Shown here piece by piece: positions 22,960 through 33,316 of a stretch of 64,000 bases of DNA (positions within the stretch are counted from its first letter, which is position 1; every line of letters begins with the position of its first letter). The position numbers and the translations under genes were made by a program. The DNA lies in contig OY759223.1 in the NCBI GenBank assembly GCA_963662175.1, forward strand, positions 25,459,460 through 25,523,459. Reading direction: 5' to 3'. The notes beneath the pieces are model-generated. The model did not search any database. It had not been told where the DNA came from and saw only the letters and a program-made list of their open reading frames with translations. The stretch is from Aradus depressus. Lineage: Eukaryota > Arthropoda > Insecta > Hemiptera > Aradidae.

Positions 22960-23440
22960 TGATTTACATCGGGACTTCTAAAATCTCATACTAAATTTTG
23001 TGTTGATGTCCGCAGTTAATAGCGTTTTCAAATTGAGCCGTCTCCCCGGAATCCACCTCCCCTTCAGAGGATATAGCTGAAATTTGACAGGATATGTCCT
23101 CATTGGGTTTTGACTTCAAATATGAAATTTCATGTCGATGTATTCATTACATCGGCTGTAATTGGGTTTTTTGTGTCGTTTTTTTGGGGTTTTGAATTCT
23201 CATATTTAGGAGAAAGCCTTTCAGTCGATTCGGCTGGAAAACAATAGGTGTCGTCGTTAGACGGTTCTGAATTCACAAATAAAATTTCGTGTCGATACAT
23301 ACAAACAGACATACCCAGACATTTCATTTTTCTTATTTGGTATTTAGATGTCGGAAAACATGAAATTTCGGTAAAAACTCGGCTTCGAATTGTTGACCGA
23401 TTACATAGCTTACATACTGCGTACAGCTTTGGAAGTAAAA
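22960..23440. repeat. Dispersed family X segment
   Basis: Repeats the blocks TTTCATGTCGATGTATTCAT, ATCGGCTG, GGAAAACAATAGGTGTCGTC and GAACGACC. It is related to 17.8 and 29.7-30.4 kb. Overlapping frames on both strands are not genes. Confidence 0.5.
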
Positions 23441-23539
23441 TGGAAATTGTTTGAACGACCAAGTTCACCTCAAATTTTCACCCCTGTTAACGACACATAT
23501 TATTATGTGTATTGCAGTATTGCGTATTTTCATTATAAA

Positions 23540-23877
23540 GGTAGCTCAGTGGTATGCGTGCTTGTCTTCTGAGCTCAAGAACGTGGGTTCGAAACCCGAC
23601 CGAGGCCCTTAGTTTATTTTATCTGGGAGGTAAAATAAACTTAAGCACGTTGTCCTTCGGATGGGACGTTAAGCGATGGTCCCGAGCCTGTACGATGTCA
23701 GGTTCTCGTTAAAGACCCCTAGGTGAATAAAAATTTAGGGTAGGCAAAATTTAGGACTCCCACAGTAGAGTCGGGCTCATGTCCACCAGAGTGACGAAAA
23801 AGCGCTCTGGTAGTAGGCGATATGATCTCATAGTTAAAGCCCGGGCATGAGTCATAAAACCTAACCTAACCTAACCT
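23540..23877 (+). mobile_element. SINE family 1 with longest CCTAA tail
   Basis: The head lacks its first few bases but keeps both boxes (GGTAGCTCAGTGG, GGTTCGAAACC). All three body stems are present. The tail is AAAACCTAACCTAACCTAAC, nearly four CCTAA units, the longest in the window. No clear flanking duplication. Confidence 0.85.
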
Positions 23878-24089
23878 ATATATATATATTTTGTCAAATG
23901 AGACAATATAAGGACTTATTGTTAAACAAGTCCTTTGTTTTTATTTATTCTATATTTAAACTCAAGTGAAGACTGATTATTTGTTATCACGGATTTTTTA
24001 TCAATTTTTTTGTATAAACTTTTTACTTCATTATCAATATTTAAAAACAAATTATTTTATATTTATCCTATTTTATAATATTGTGATCT

Positions 24090-24560
24090 GAGTCTGAAAT
24101 TATCTATAGACATTTTTGTTGTATCCACGTAAACGAGTGAAGGGGGGAGGATTAATGAAAAAACATTCATTGATTTGGCCCAATCGGATATAATTGTAAT
24201 GGGCCCTTTTTATGTAAAATATAATTAGATACTTGCCAGAAACCGTCCTAAAATGTAATCGGTCAGAAATTCGAAGTTGAGTTTCCAACGGAATTTCATG
24301 GTTTCCGACCTGTTGTTTCCAATAATGAAAAATAAAAGAGCTAACTATCTGTGTAACAATGAACATAACTCCCGATAAAATTAATGTATCGAGATGAAAT
24401 TTTATATGTGTAGCCAGCATTCTCTAAGGATGACTACCTATATATTATAGACTTTAAGCTAAATCAGTATAAGTGGATGGAGGTATTAGGGAGCAGGCTC
24501 AACACAAAATCTCCAATAACTGCCGTTGTAGTCAATGTATCAAAAATAAATTTTACACTT
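24090..24560. repeat. Dispersed family X segment
   Basis: Contains ATGTATCGAGATGAAATTT on plus and CTCCAATAACTGCCGTTGTA near 24508. No gene. Confidence 0.45.
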
Positions 24561-24639
24561 AAATTTATAATCGACTTGAGCTCAGTAAGCAGGTACGCAT
24601 ACCATATTTTTTTTACTATTCGTTAAATATTATTTTACT

Positions 24640-25384
24640 AACATTTTATTTATTCACTATGAATATATTCGTTTTACTGAGCGTTTATATTGTTCACCAA
24701 ACCGTAAATATTATTTTACTAGCATTTTATTTATTTACTGTGAATATATTCTTTTTACTGAGCGTTTATATTGTTTACCAAACCGTAAATAGTTTACTAG
24801 CATTTTATTTATTTACTGTGAATATATTCTTTTTACTGAGCGTTTATATTGTTTACCAAACCGTAAATAGTTTACTAGCATTTTATTTATTTACTGTGAA
24901 TATATTCTTTTTACTGAGCGTTTATATTGTTTACCAAACCGTAAATAGTTTACTAGCATTTTATTTATTTACTGTGAATATATTCTTTTTACTGAGCGTT
25001 TATATTGTTTACCAAACCGTAAATAGTTTACTAGCATTTTATTTATTTACTGTGAATATATTCTTTTTACTGAGCGTTTATATTGTTTACCAAACCGTAA
25101 ATAGTTTACTAGCATTTTATTTATTTACTGTGAATATATTCTTTTTACTGAGCGTTTATATTGTTTACCAAACCGTAAATAGTTTACTAGCATTTTATTT
25201 ATTTACTGTGAATATATTCTTTTTACTGAGCGTTTATATTGTTTACCAAACCGTAAATAGTTTACTAGCATTTTATTTATTTACTGTGAATATATTCTTT
25301 TTACTGAGCGTTTATATTGTTTACCAAACCGTAAATAGTTTACTAGCATTTTATTTATTTACTGTGAATATATTCTTCTTACCG
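24640..25384. repeat. 78-bp minisatellite, about 9.5 copies
   Basis: Units start at 24670, 24751, 24829, 24907, 24985, 25063, 25141, 25219 and 25297. After a diverged first unit of 81 bp, the spacing is exactly 78 bp and the units look identical. Each holds TTTACTGAGCG, TTTACCAAACCG and TTTACTGTGAATATATTC. Because 78 is a multiple of three, a 242-codon frame of repeated membrane-like residues runs through it. I regard that frame as a by-product. Confidence 0.95.
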
Positions 25385-25972
25385 TGAGGTTCTTTTTTAA
25401 CTATTCGTTTACTTTTTTAACCGCGTTATAAATGTATTACTCAGAATCTTTAAATGCGAATTGATTTTGTTATTGTGAATAATACGTTTTCTACTGAACT
25501 TTAATTAATGTGCCCAACTTTTTGCTAAAGTGCATTTCATTTTCATCGATAAGTTATTAACATTTAATAGTTTTCATTACAGTTTTTTATTGTTCTGATA
25601 AATACCTATAGATAAAGAAGATGTAATTAGTTAATCTCGATATATCAAAATTTTCTCCTTGATATTATGAAAGAATTTATTATATTAGAGATGATTATCG
25701 TACTATCGATATATCGATTTACGGTATGAGGTTAAGGGACCGGATGACCTGGTGTGTATCAAAGAGCAGAAGAGGCGGGAGAGGTTGGTGATGGTCTGAA
25801 CAGGAGGATATCGATTTGGTTGTAGCCTCTGGGTCAGCTCGCGGTCACAGGGTCAGAGGTCCAACATCTCATAGCCACCAATACTAAACTATATGCAACA
25901 CAGAACCAGGGCGCACAAACAGACCTACTTCGGCCCTGTAGACATTGTTGAAGAGGAGTTGAGGTGTTGTTT
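25385..25972. other. Spacer, no gene seen
   Basis: AT-rich until about 25720, then a more even stretch (25735-25960) with no convincing frame. Confidence 0.3.
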
Positions 25973-26480
25973 CCTAGTATATATGGAGTATATGTGGGCA
26001 AGTGAAACAGTTATTGAGACTCATGCCCGGGCTTTAACTACAAGGTCATATCGCCTACTACCAGAGCGCTTTTTTGTCGCTCTTGTGGACATGAGCCTGA
26101 TTCTATTGTGGGAATTCTAGATTTTGGGGGAGTCTTGTCTCCAAGTATATATAGAGAATATCTGGGCAAGTAAAACAGTTATTGAGACTCATGCCCTGGC
26201 CTTAACTACGAGGTCATATCGCCTACTACCAGAACGCTCTTCTGTCACTCTGGTGAACATGAGTTTGACTCTATTGTGGGAGTCCTAGATTTTGAGGGAG
26301 TCTTGCCTCCAAGTATATATAGAGTATATCTGGGCAAGTAAAACAGATATTGAGACTCATGCCCGGGCTTTAACAACGAGGTCATATCGCCTACTACCAG
26401 AGCGCTTTTTTGTCGCTCTGGTGGACATGAGTCCGACTCTATTCTGGGAGTCCTAGATATTAGGGGAGTCTTGTCTCCAA
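25973..26480. repeat. 168-bp tandem repeat built from a SINE fragment
   Basis: Three units begin at 25973, 26141 and 26309, exactly 168 bp apart. Each holds about 110 bp of family 1 SINE tail half on the minus strand (GAGACTCATGCCCGGGCTTT through to the GGGAGTCC block). About 58 bp of other sequence follows (GAGTCTTGTCTCCAAGTATA, TCTGGGCAAGT). Units differ at several bases, so the array is not brand new. Confidence 0.9.
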
Positions 26481-26549
26481 GTCCTTAATGTATTTATTCT
26501 TATGACTTATCCTATTACCATGTTTTGGTTCAACAGAAATAATATTATT

Positions 26550-26722
26550 ATCGCCTACTACCAGAGGGCTCTTTCTTCGCTCTGGTTGACATGAGTTCGA
26601 GCCATAATTTTTGCTTACTTAAGGCTCTTTAACGACTGACATCGTACAGACTCGGGCTCACCGAAGGACTACGTGCTCAACTTTTTTTTAACCAGATAAA
26701 AACCAAAGGGCTTCGGCAAAAC
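26550..26722 (-). mobile_element. SINE family 1, diverged fragment
   Basis: Follows a short ATCCTATTACCATGTTTTGG block at about 26505, which matches the 3' end of the repeat at 44.3 kb. The SINE body is shortened and its first stem reads AACCAGATAAAAACC. Confidence 0.6.
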
Positions 26723-27180
26723 AGCATGTAGCAGGGGGATTGAGCTTGAATTGAGTATTTTTGGAACACAGTATATAATAATAGGTAACATAAAAAGCTA
26801 TTAAAAATATATACCTAATATCAATAATGCACTTTTTGTGCATGAAATGCAGTTCTGAAACTATAGTGGAGTGGAGGCAGGCTGTGTAGTAGGGTGGCGT
26901 GCCATATAATTACATGAACACTGTTATATGGTGGATGAACTTTGTGGTCTAACATTTGCCCTGTAGTCTGAGGAAGGCAATGCGGCAGAACCAAGTTTAA
27001 TTTAAAAACCCCCTCGTTTGCCCTTTTCAGGAACAAAAACTCCCTACAAAATTTTAATTTACATCTATACACAACCATGGTATTACAAGGTACACTTTAC
27101 CACCGTCCATTTTCCTGTTTGTTACATTGTATGAAGTCTTTCATGTTCAATTAAGAGAGAAAATTCACTGTTCTAGGTTA

Positions 27181-27835
27181 ATTTCATTTTTTTTTTTTTT
27201 TTGTCGTATTAAATTTGGTCGCAACTGTTGCTTGTGATGTCTTGAGTGGCGTGAGAGAGGAAGACCACCCAGCGGTAGCTCCTCCAACCGAAATTTAAAA
27301 ATAATGAATGGGAATATTATGATTTGTTTCAAGAAGTGGGCGGTTGTAATTTGGGTTTATATTAAGTCATGGTTCCACCTCCTCTTCAATCTCCTGGGAG
27401 GATTGTGTGGCAAGTGTGGTGAAGAAAGTGAGTGGATGTATGGATTTGGGTGTGAATGCACTTTGCTTTGGAAACGTTTGTAAAGGTCCTGAATTGTGTC
27501 GTGTACTCTGTTTATTGTGGAGTGTTCTGTTACTTACGTAATGAGTCTGAGTGTTTTTGACTGGAAAACCTGGATACGTTTCAGGTTAGATATTTTAGTC
27601 GAACCGTAGATTTGTAAGCCATACATCCAGAGTGGTTTTAGTAAAAATGCGTAGCAATTACTTTTTTGTGTTAAGGGTAATTTTGAAAGTCTGTGCAGAA
27701 GAGGATAAAGTATTTGAAATAGCTTGTTTAGTGTAGTACGTGTGAGGCGTATATGAGGGTTCCATGTCAGTCGTCTATCCAGTGTAAGTCCTAAATATCT
27801 TACGGTGCACAGTGGGGCAATTCATAAACTTAGCA
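27181..27835 (-). pseudogene. Jockey-type LINE, ORF2 C-terminal part
   Basis: On minus from about 27835: VRYLGLTLDRRLTWNPHI, then LLHRLSKLPL, KPLWMYGLQIYGS, and FQSKTLRLIT before a stop. This is the thumb region and after of Jockey-clade reverse transcriptases (typical VKYLGVTLD, KPIWTYG, FQSK). The following 3' sequence is broken by stops and frameshifts. The element ends in a poly(A), seen as T at 27189-27203. The catalytic FADD region is missing, so this is a 5'-truncated dead copy. Confidence 0.8.
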
Positions 27836-27944
27836 CGACGTTTCTTATCAAATTCTCGGATTTGAGACATAACTAACACCACAAAAGTTATAAAGTGCTA
27901 AAGAATGTAAAATAACTTTCTGTAGGAAATATTTGTAGTTAGTT

Positions 27945-28716
27945 ATTATGACTCATGCCCGGGCTTTAACTACGTCATATCGCCTACTACCAGAGCGCTC
28001 TTTCGTCACTCTGGTGGACATGAGCCCGACTCTACTGTAGGAGTCCTAAATGCCTACCTTAAATTTTTACTCACCTCCCAGATAAAATAAACTAAGGGGT
28101 TTGGAACCCACGATCTTGGGCTCAGAAGGCAAGCATGCATACCAGTAGAGTATATATGTATGTCCTGTGCCCGCCACATCGGTGGCACCTTCCCCCACCC
28201 CTGTGAGGCTCCCACCACGCACCTCTTTTCCCCATGCCTCGCGCAGCTCCCTCTGATGTACTCAACCTCTGACTTTTCCCCATGCCTCGCGCAGCTCCCT
28301 CTGATGTACTCAACCTCTGAGCACCCCCACCTTCGGACCCACCCAGACACTAATTTTTTTTCCAATGTTCTACAAAGTGTATGGAGAAGATATAGCCCAT
28401 GACGTCACACCGACATGTACAGACCTGCCCTCCCCCTCTATTGGACATATGAGCATGCTGTCCTTCACGAGGAGGCACCCCCACACATCGACATGTCCAG
28501 ACCTGCTTTCCTATAAGTATAACACTGTGGTTCCTCCAATCGCCAGTTGTACCGAAGGTGGTGGTGCTCAGAGGTTGAGTACATCGGCGGGAGCTGTGCG
28601 AGCCATGGGGAAAAGTGGTGCGTGGTGGGAGCCTCATAGGGGTGCCACAAAGGGGTGGGGGAAGGTGCCAGGACATACATATCTACTCTACTCATACCAC
28701 TGAGCTATCGGCGTCC
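27945..28716 (-). mobile_element. SINE family 1 split by a fold-back element
   Basis: The tail and body lie at 27945-28143 and the tRNA-like start at 28693-28716 (CGCCGATAGCTCAGTGG on minus). The interruption falls between A and B boxes. The second body stem is deleted. The tail is the AATAACTAAC type. Confidence 0.8.
28144..28692. mobile_element. GC-rich fold-back transposon in the SINE
   Basis: About 23 bp at the ends are inverted with one mismatch (AGTAGAGTATATATG left, CATATCTACTCTACT right). CATACC(A) is duplicated at 28138-28144 and 28693-28699. Longer inverted arms follow: the left (to about 28340) carries two copies of a CTCGCGCAGCTCC...CTCAACCTCTGA unit, the right carries one. No transposase. 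The duplication is 6-7 bp, so superfamily is open. Several overlapping frames here are by-products of the inverted arms. Confidence 0.75.
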
Positions 28717-28759
28717 TCTATATTTTAATATTAACTTAACTAAAACATTTATTATAGAA

Positions 28760-29110
28760 TATAATATTGATATGTGAAGTGATACTTCACAGATACGAAT
28801 GATTATATTGACATGAAATTTTGTATGTGAATCCAGAGCCTCCTAAGGGCAAAACCTAATGATTTTCAGCCAATTGGGTCAAAGAAAAAGGGTAGTTTAA
28901 CAGAAAAACTCTAATAACTGCCGATGTAATGTTTGTATCGATATGATATTTTATATTTAAATTTAAAACCCCATAAGGACGACACCTATTAATTTTCTAC
29001 GAAGGGAAGGGTGGGATCAGAGAAGGGGATGAACACAAAAACCTCAATAACTGCCGATATAATGAACTATTGATTTTCAATCAGTACGGTCGATTGGTTA
29101 GTTAATTAAT
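28760..29110. repeat. Dispersed family X, two internal units
   Basis: The block AATAACTGCCGATGTAATG and the following CATAAGGACGACACCTATTA occur in two units about 133 bp apart. TTGATTTTCA-CC-AAT-GGTC separates them. Non-coding. Confidence 0.6.
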
Positions 29111-29483
29111 TCATCTTATTCAACATTAAACTGACGAATTAAATAACTCCCTATATTTCTTACAGCTGCCAAAGAAAAACCGAAAACAAAAAAATATACA
29201 TAAATGGTAAAATAAAATGATAAATTTAAAATAGAATTGAGACCAAAAAAGAGCCTTGTGGTACACCAAATGTTATACCAGAGATGATGGATGATTGGTT
29301 ATTGATTTGGACAGGCAAGGTGTGGTTTGATAAATGAGAATAGAATATATACCTGACCCAAACCTATTTCAAAAGTTCATTGTTTCTTTTAATAGTTGTT
29401 AATATTTCCTCTAAAAAGTGAAATTTTGTGAAAGCATCGGATAGTATGTAGACAGTAAGATGTTGAGGGATACGATTTATCAT

Positions 29484-29650
29484 GACGTTGTCTTCTTACT
29501 GTTCAATTTATTTCAACAGCTGGTTTTCAAAGCAACTTTGTCATCATCAGTGGTACATGATCACACTAACTAAACTGGTGATGTACCACTGATGATGACA
29601 CATTGGAAACCGGTACTCAAGTTGAATAAAAACATCGAGAAGACAACGTC
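29484..29650. repeat. Snap-back inverted pair, CTGATGATGA family, copy 2
   Basis: Arms 29484-29559 (minus) and 29580-29650 (plus) are inverted copies around a 20-bp spacer. The minus arm reads GTACCACTGATGATGA, then CAAAG-TTG-CTTTG, then AAAACC. The plus arm has a shortened stem. Same family as 11851-12254. Confidence 0.65.
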
Positions 29651-29689
29651 TTTATTACTATTTAAAAAAGTTTTTATAAAAAAAGTGAT

Positions 29690-29930
29690 GTGGCCATAAC
29701 AGGGCTTTATATACCAACCAATTTTTCAGCTAACTTGGGCTCTGACATCAAATATAAAATTTAATTTCGAAACATTCGGGGTTTTTGAGTTCAACTCCCC
29801 TCTGATCCTCCCCTCTTCTGCCGATTCCACTGGAAAATAGTAAGTGTTGCCCTTATAGGATTTTGAACTCTCATATGAAATGTTGTGTCAATACATTCAT
29901 TCTATTGACAGTTATTAAAGTTTTTATATG
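29690..29930. repeat. Dispersed family X segment, interrupted on the right by a SINE
   Basis: Ends at TTATTAAAGTTTTTATAT before the second SINE type and seems to resume at 30140, so the SINE probably entered an existing copy. Confidence 0.45.
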
Positions 29931-30138
29931 GGGGCCATGGTGGCCGTATGGGCTAGAGCGTAGGGCTTTGGTTGCATGGTCTCACCATGGTTTGCGGGTT
30001 CGAATCCCGTCCGGGAGTGAGTTTTATTTCGTAAATAGAACTCCCTCCCGGAGCCATGGATAAATTATCTAGATAACAACTTTACAAGAGATATGGCTAA
30101 TATGCTTCGTATACGAGGCAAAAAAAAAAAAAAAAAAA
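29931..30138 (+). mobile_element. tRNA-derived SINE (family 2) with poly(A) tail
   Basis: The head is GGGGGCCATGGTGGCCGTAT followed by GGGCTAGAGCG, with a B box in CGGGTTCGAATCCCG. The body holds an inverted GGGAGTGAGTT...AACTCCCTCCCGG pair. The tail is 18-19 A residues. Head, tail and body differ from family 1, so this is a separate family with poly(A)-type retroposition. No clear long flanking duplication; TTATAT occurs on both sides. Confidence 0.75.
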
Positions 30139-30139
30139 T

Positions 30140-30690
30140 TATATTAAACCTTTCCCCCAATCCCCTTCTTCCCTTTGGTCGATTTGGCTGAAAAACAATA
30201 TGTTAGAAGGTTCTGGATTCACATATAAAATTTCATGTTAATACATACATTCTATCTGGCGTTATCGTGTTCACAGACACACAGGCAGACAGCAATTTTT
30301 TTTTTTTTCATATTTGGAATCTAGAGGTCGGAAAACATAAAATTCAGTTGAAAACTCCGCATCAAATTTTTGAACAATTACGTAACTTCCCCTATACTTT
30401 GTATAGCTTGGGAAATAAAAGGGTCTCTGTCTGTGTTTTTGAACACCATAATTCCTAAAAAAATACAAAAATCCATTTTTTTTATTCATTAAATTTCAGC
30501 TAAATCGGCCAAAAGAAGTAGGAGATTAGAGGAGGTTGGCGTAACTCAAAAACCTAATAACTATTAATGTAACGAATGTTTATACGCAAAATTTATTATA
30601 TTCCATTCATAAATTCTTGAGTATATGTACGTATTGATTTTCAATCAAATTTACAAATTGGTTTTAAGGGGAGAGCAGAAACTTAGTTGA
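30140..30690. repeat. Dispersed family X segment, continuation
   Basis: Contains GGCTGAAAAACAATATG, TTTCATGTTAATACATACAT and TAATAACTATTAATGTAACG. Same blocks as 23.2 kb. Confidence 0.5.
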
Positions 30691-30710
30691 TTAATTGGCG
30701 CTGAGGAAAT

Positions 30711-30882
30711 ATGTTTGCGGTGATGCACGTGCAGATGTTGTGCAGTTGTAATATATACCTTGTCTCACTAACCAGGCCGTATTGACTCCGATTGAGATAA
30801 TAAAGTCTTTCCTCTCGGCTAACGTCACCCACACTACCTAATCTCATCTCATATCTCTACCCAGCTTCATTGTATTGTAACA
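30711..30882 (+). mobile_element. Possible short LTR with PBS-like sequence
   Basis: Begins TGTTTGCGG and ends TTGTAACA. It has ATATATACC in the upstream half and GATAATAAAGTC as a polyadenylation-like signal. The base after is A, then TGGCGACTAATCG, which resembles the TGGCGAC primer-binding site of Gypsy-type elements. Only about 30 bp of internal sequence remain before another element's tail. A single copy was seen, so the call is tentative. Confidence 0.4.
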
Positions 30883-30918
30883 ATGGCGACTAATCGTAGT
30901 AAGACACCGGCAGGTTAT

Positions 30919-30952
30919 TAATAATAATAATAATATTTATTTCCGTTAAACC
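30919..30952 (-). repeat. LINE-type 3' tail with TTA repeats
   Basis: On minus, TTTAACGGAAATAAATATT then TTA repeats. The same end occurs in both arms of the 6.7-7.7-kb palindrome and near 44310-44345. Confidence 0.6.
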
Positions 30953-31002
30953 AAAACAAGGTAATAGCATTTTAGCGATTACAAAAGCTAATTTATTTGA
31001 GA

Positions 31003-31145
31003 TTTTTTTTTTTTTTTTTTTTTTTTATAAAGATACAACTGTTGCTAAGGGTGCAACAACCAGCATCTCAGATATAGATATGTTGGTGTGAAGGGCATGT
31101 GAGAGGAAGGCTACCCAGTGGTAGATCCTCGGGACGAAAATTTAT
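31003..31145 (-). mobile_element. Jockey-type LINE 3' end, poly(A)
   Basis: A run of about 24 T (poly(A) on minus) is followed by sequence matching 27203-27300: ACAACTGTTGC, GTGAGAGGAAGGC, CACCCAG-GGTAG-TCCTC. A second truncated copy of that LINE. Confidence 0.65.
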
Positions 31146-31616
31146 CTTAATTATTAGGACAAAAACAGAAAAAAAAAAAAATAATAAAATAAATAAAATA
31201 AAAAATATATATTTTAATGTTCTCTACAACGTTTACTTGAAAAGATTTTTGATTAGGTTATAAACATAGGCATTATCTTATAGAATGTACTTAAGCCCGG
31301 AGTAAACTAGTCTCAATTTTGGACAAAATCTAATCAGAACTAAGTTAGCACATGTGACTCCTTCAAACCAAATTTCAAGTTTATAGCTACAATCGTTTTT
31401 GCAGTAGAGCCCTCACAACACTTCAGTCACACATAAACCCACAGGTATCATTGCGAAAATAGTCAAAACGTATTTAAGGGACCTTGGAACGTGAAAATCC
31501 GTTGAAACTTCGATCTCGGATTTTTACACGATTTCAATAGGAACTTCTTTATACTATGGGTATAAGAATGTCAAAATGATTCTCATACTGTTAACAATTA
31601 AATGAAGTAGCAGTGA

Positions 31617-31979
31617 TTGGTGGGTGTGGAAGTGATAGTGATAGTTTGACTGGGAGATACAGACAGATTGGTGGGTGTGGAAGTGATAGTGATAGTTTGA
31701 CTGGGAGATACAGACAGATTGGTGGGTGTGGAAGTGATGGTGATAGTTTGACTGGGAGATACAGACAGATTGGTGGGTGTGGAAGTGATAGTGATAGTTT
31801 GACTGGGAGAGACAGACAGATTTGGTGGGTGTGGAAGTGATAGTGATAGTTTGACTGGGAGAGACAGACAGATTGGTGGTTGTGGAAGTGATAGTGATAG
31901 TTTGACTGGGAGATACAGACAGATTGGTGAGTGTGGAAGTGATAGTGATAGTTTGACTGGGAGAGACAGACAGATTGGT
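31617..31979. repeat. 51-bp minisatellite, about 7 copies
   Basis: Unit: GATTGGTGGGTGTGGAAGTG, ATAGTGATAGTTTGACTGGG, AGATACAGACA. Units differ mainly at AGATAC/AGAGAC. The 51-bp length keeps frames open on both strands (up to 128 codons), which explains the overlapping frames. No gene is implied. Confidence 0.95.
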
Positions 31980-32199
31980 GTCACAGTGATTGAATCACTT
32001 TGTGGATGTCGTGACTCTCCTGATTAGCTTGCGTCCCTCCTTCTGGTCCATTAGCCATATATTGCCTCTATTCCTCACACCCTTCCATTCACTCTGTCAC
32101 ACTTTTAATTAAGTCTTCTTTATACTTCTAAAAAAAAAAAAAAGGGATACTATAGAATCACTGGAAACGTACTTCCCCAGCGCGAATTCAACTAAGCTT

Positions 32200-32292
32200 C
32201 CACTCTCCCTCCCAGAAGAACTTCTGAATCATACTAAAATTTTGTGTTGATACATTTGTCATATCGACAGTCATTAAAGTTTTTGAGTTGAT
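32200..32292. repeat. Dispersed family X fragment
   Basis: AATTTTGTGTTGATACATTT, CATATCGACAGTCATTAAAG and TTTTTGAGTT match the 18.0- and 29.8-kb copies. Confidence 0.45.
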
Positions 32293-32543
32293 TTGGTATC
32301 GTTCTTATAGATGAAGTTTTATTTAAATTATAAAATATATGCATTCAGTAATTGTGTTCTGTGATGTAAAAAATTTACACATATTTACATATTATATTGA
32401 TATTCAATATCTACATCCCCACTCCATATTTACTGTCTATGTTATATTATTATTATTAATTTGTTATTACTTATTTTATTTATATATATTTATTTTTTTA
32501 TTTATGTTATTTATTTAGTTTGTTAAAGGTTCCTTCATATATG

Positions 32544-32980
32544 TGTAACGAAGTTACATATACGGTTCACATATATGGTTTAGATCCATGATATGGAACT
32601 CACCCCATCTCATTTATCGATAGTCGTTCGGAAATGTACCTATGTTGACTGAACGGTTGTACACCGGGAGCGCTCACCTCCTAGGTAAGCCATCAACCAA
32701 CTTAGAGACACATTCATTTCCTAGTCGAGCTACTAGAGAGAGACCAACTTGCCTCCACAGAGAGCGAACATACCAGGTGCTGTATATTGTAAATGAAGTA
32801 TATTTGAAATTATTATATGTATATATTATTCTTTAGAGGGGATCCTTTGTATTAGATATTTCACCAGTCTATTAGTTATTTTGAAGTGATTTTTGAGTTA
32901 TTTGAAGATTATATTTCCACGTTTTTCATTTATAACTATTTTTCTTATTTTCTCTCTCTCACCCCTTTCCCAGCAGAAGT
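32544..32980 (+). mobile_element. Possible LTR, TGTAACGAAGTTACA start
   Basis: The palindromic start TGTAACGAAGTTACA is typical of some insect Gypsy and BEL LTRs. Near 32980 there is CCCAGCAGAAGTGGCGATCA, which could be the LTR end followed by a primer-binding site. No second copy or coding region was seen. Sequence after it (to 33230) is unclassified. Confidence 0.35.
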
Positions 32981-33316
32981 GGCGATCATCTGGACTCCAG
33001 ACTTTTCCTAATCGGAAATATAGGGATTTCACGAGGGTTTTTGTCCAGTAACTGGAATTTCCGCCCTCAAGTGTTTTTGATGTCTGTTCTCGGCTTCCAC
33101 TGCTAGTGATAGACGGAACATCATTACATATGTCATTATTCTTTTATACGTGTCATTATTACGTTAATATTGTAAATGTAATGGTCACTGACTTCATTGT
33201 ATAGGGGTGATCCCTTTAAACAATAAAAATTATTATTATAATTATTAAAAAATTCACACACAATAATATTATTAAAATATTATAAAATCAATTATTATTA
33301 TTTGTATAAAAACAGC

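Noticed and set aside
23850..23880. Interstitial telomere repeat
   Set aside because: The CCTAA units are the SINE tail, not an independent telomeric tract.
24659..25387. 242-codon membrane-like protein
   Set aside because: Product of the 78-bp minisatellite.
28054..28703. Several overlapping frames on both strands
   Set aside because: GC-rich inverted arms of a fold-back element keep frames open by chance.
31598..31984. 128-codon serine/leucine-rich protein and its plus-strand partner
   Set aside because: Both strands open because of a 51-bp tandem repeat.
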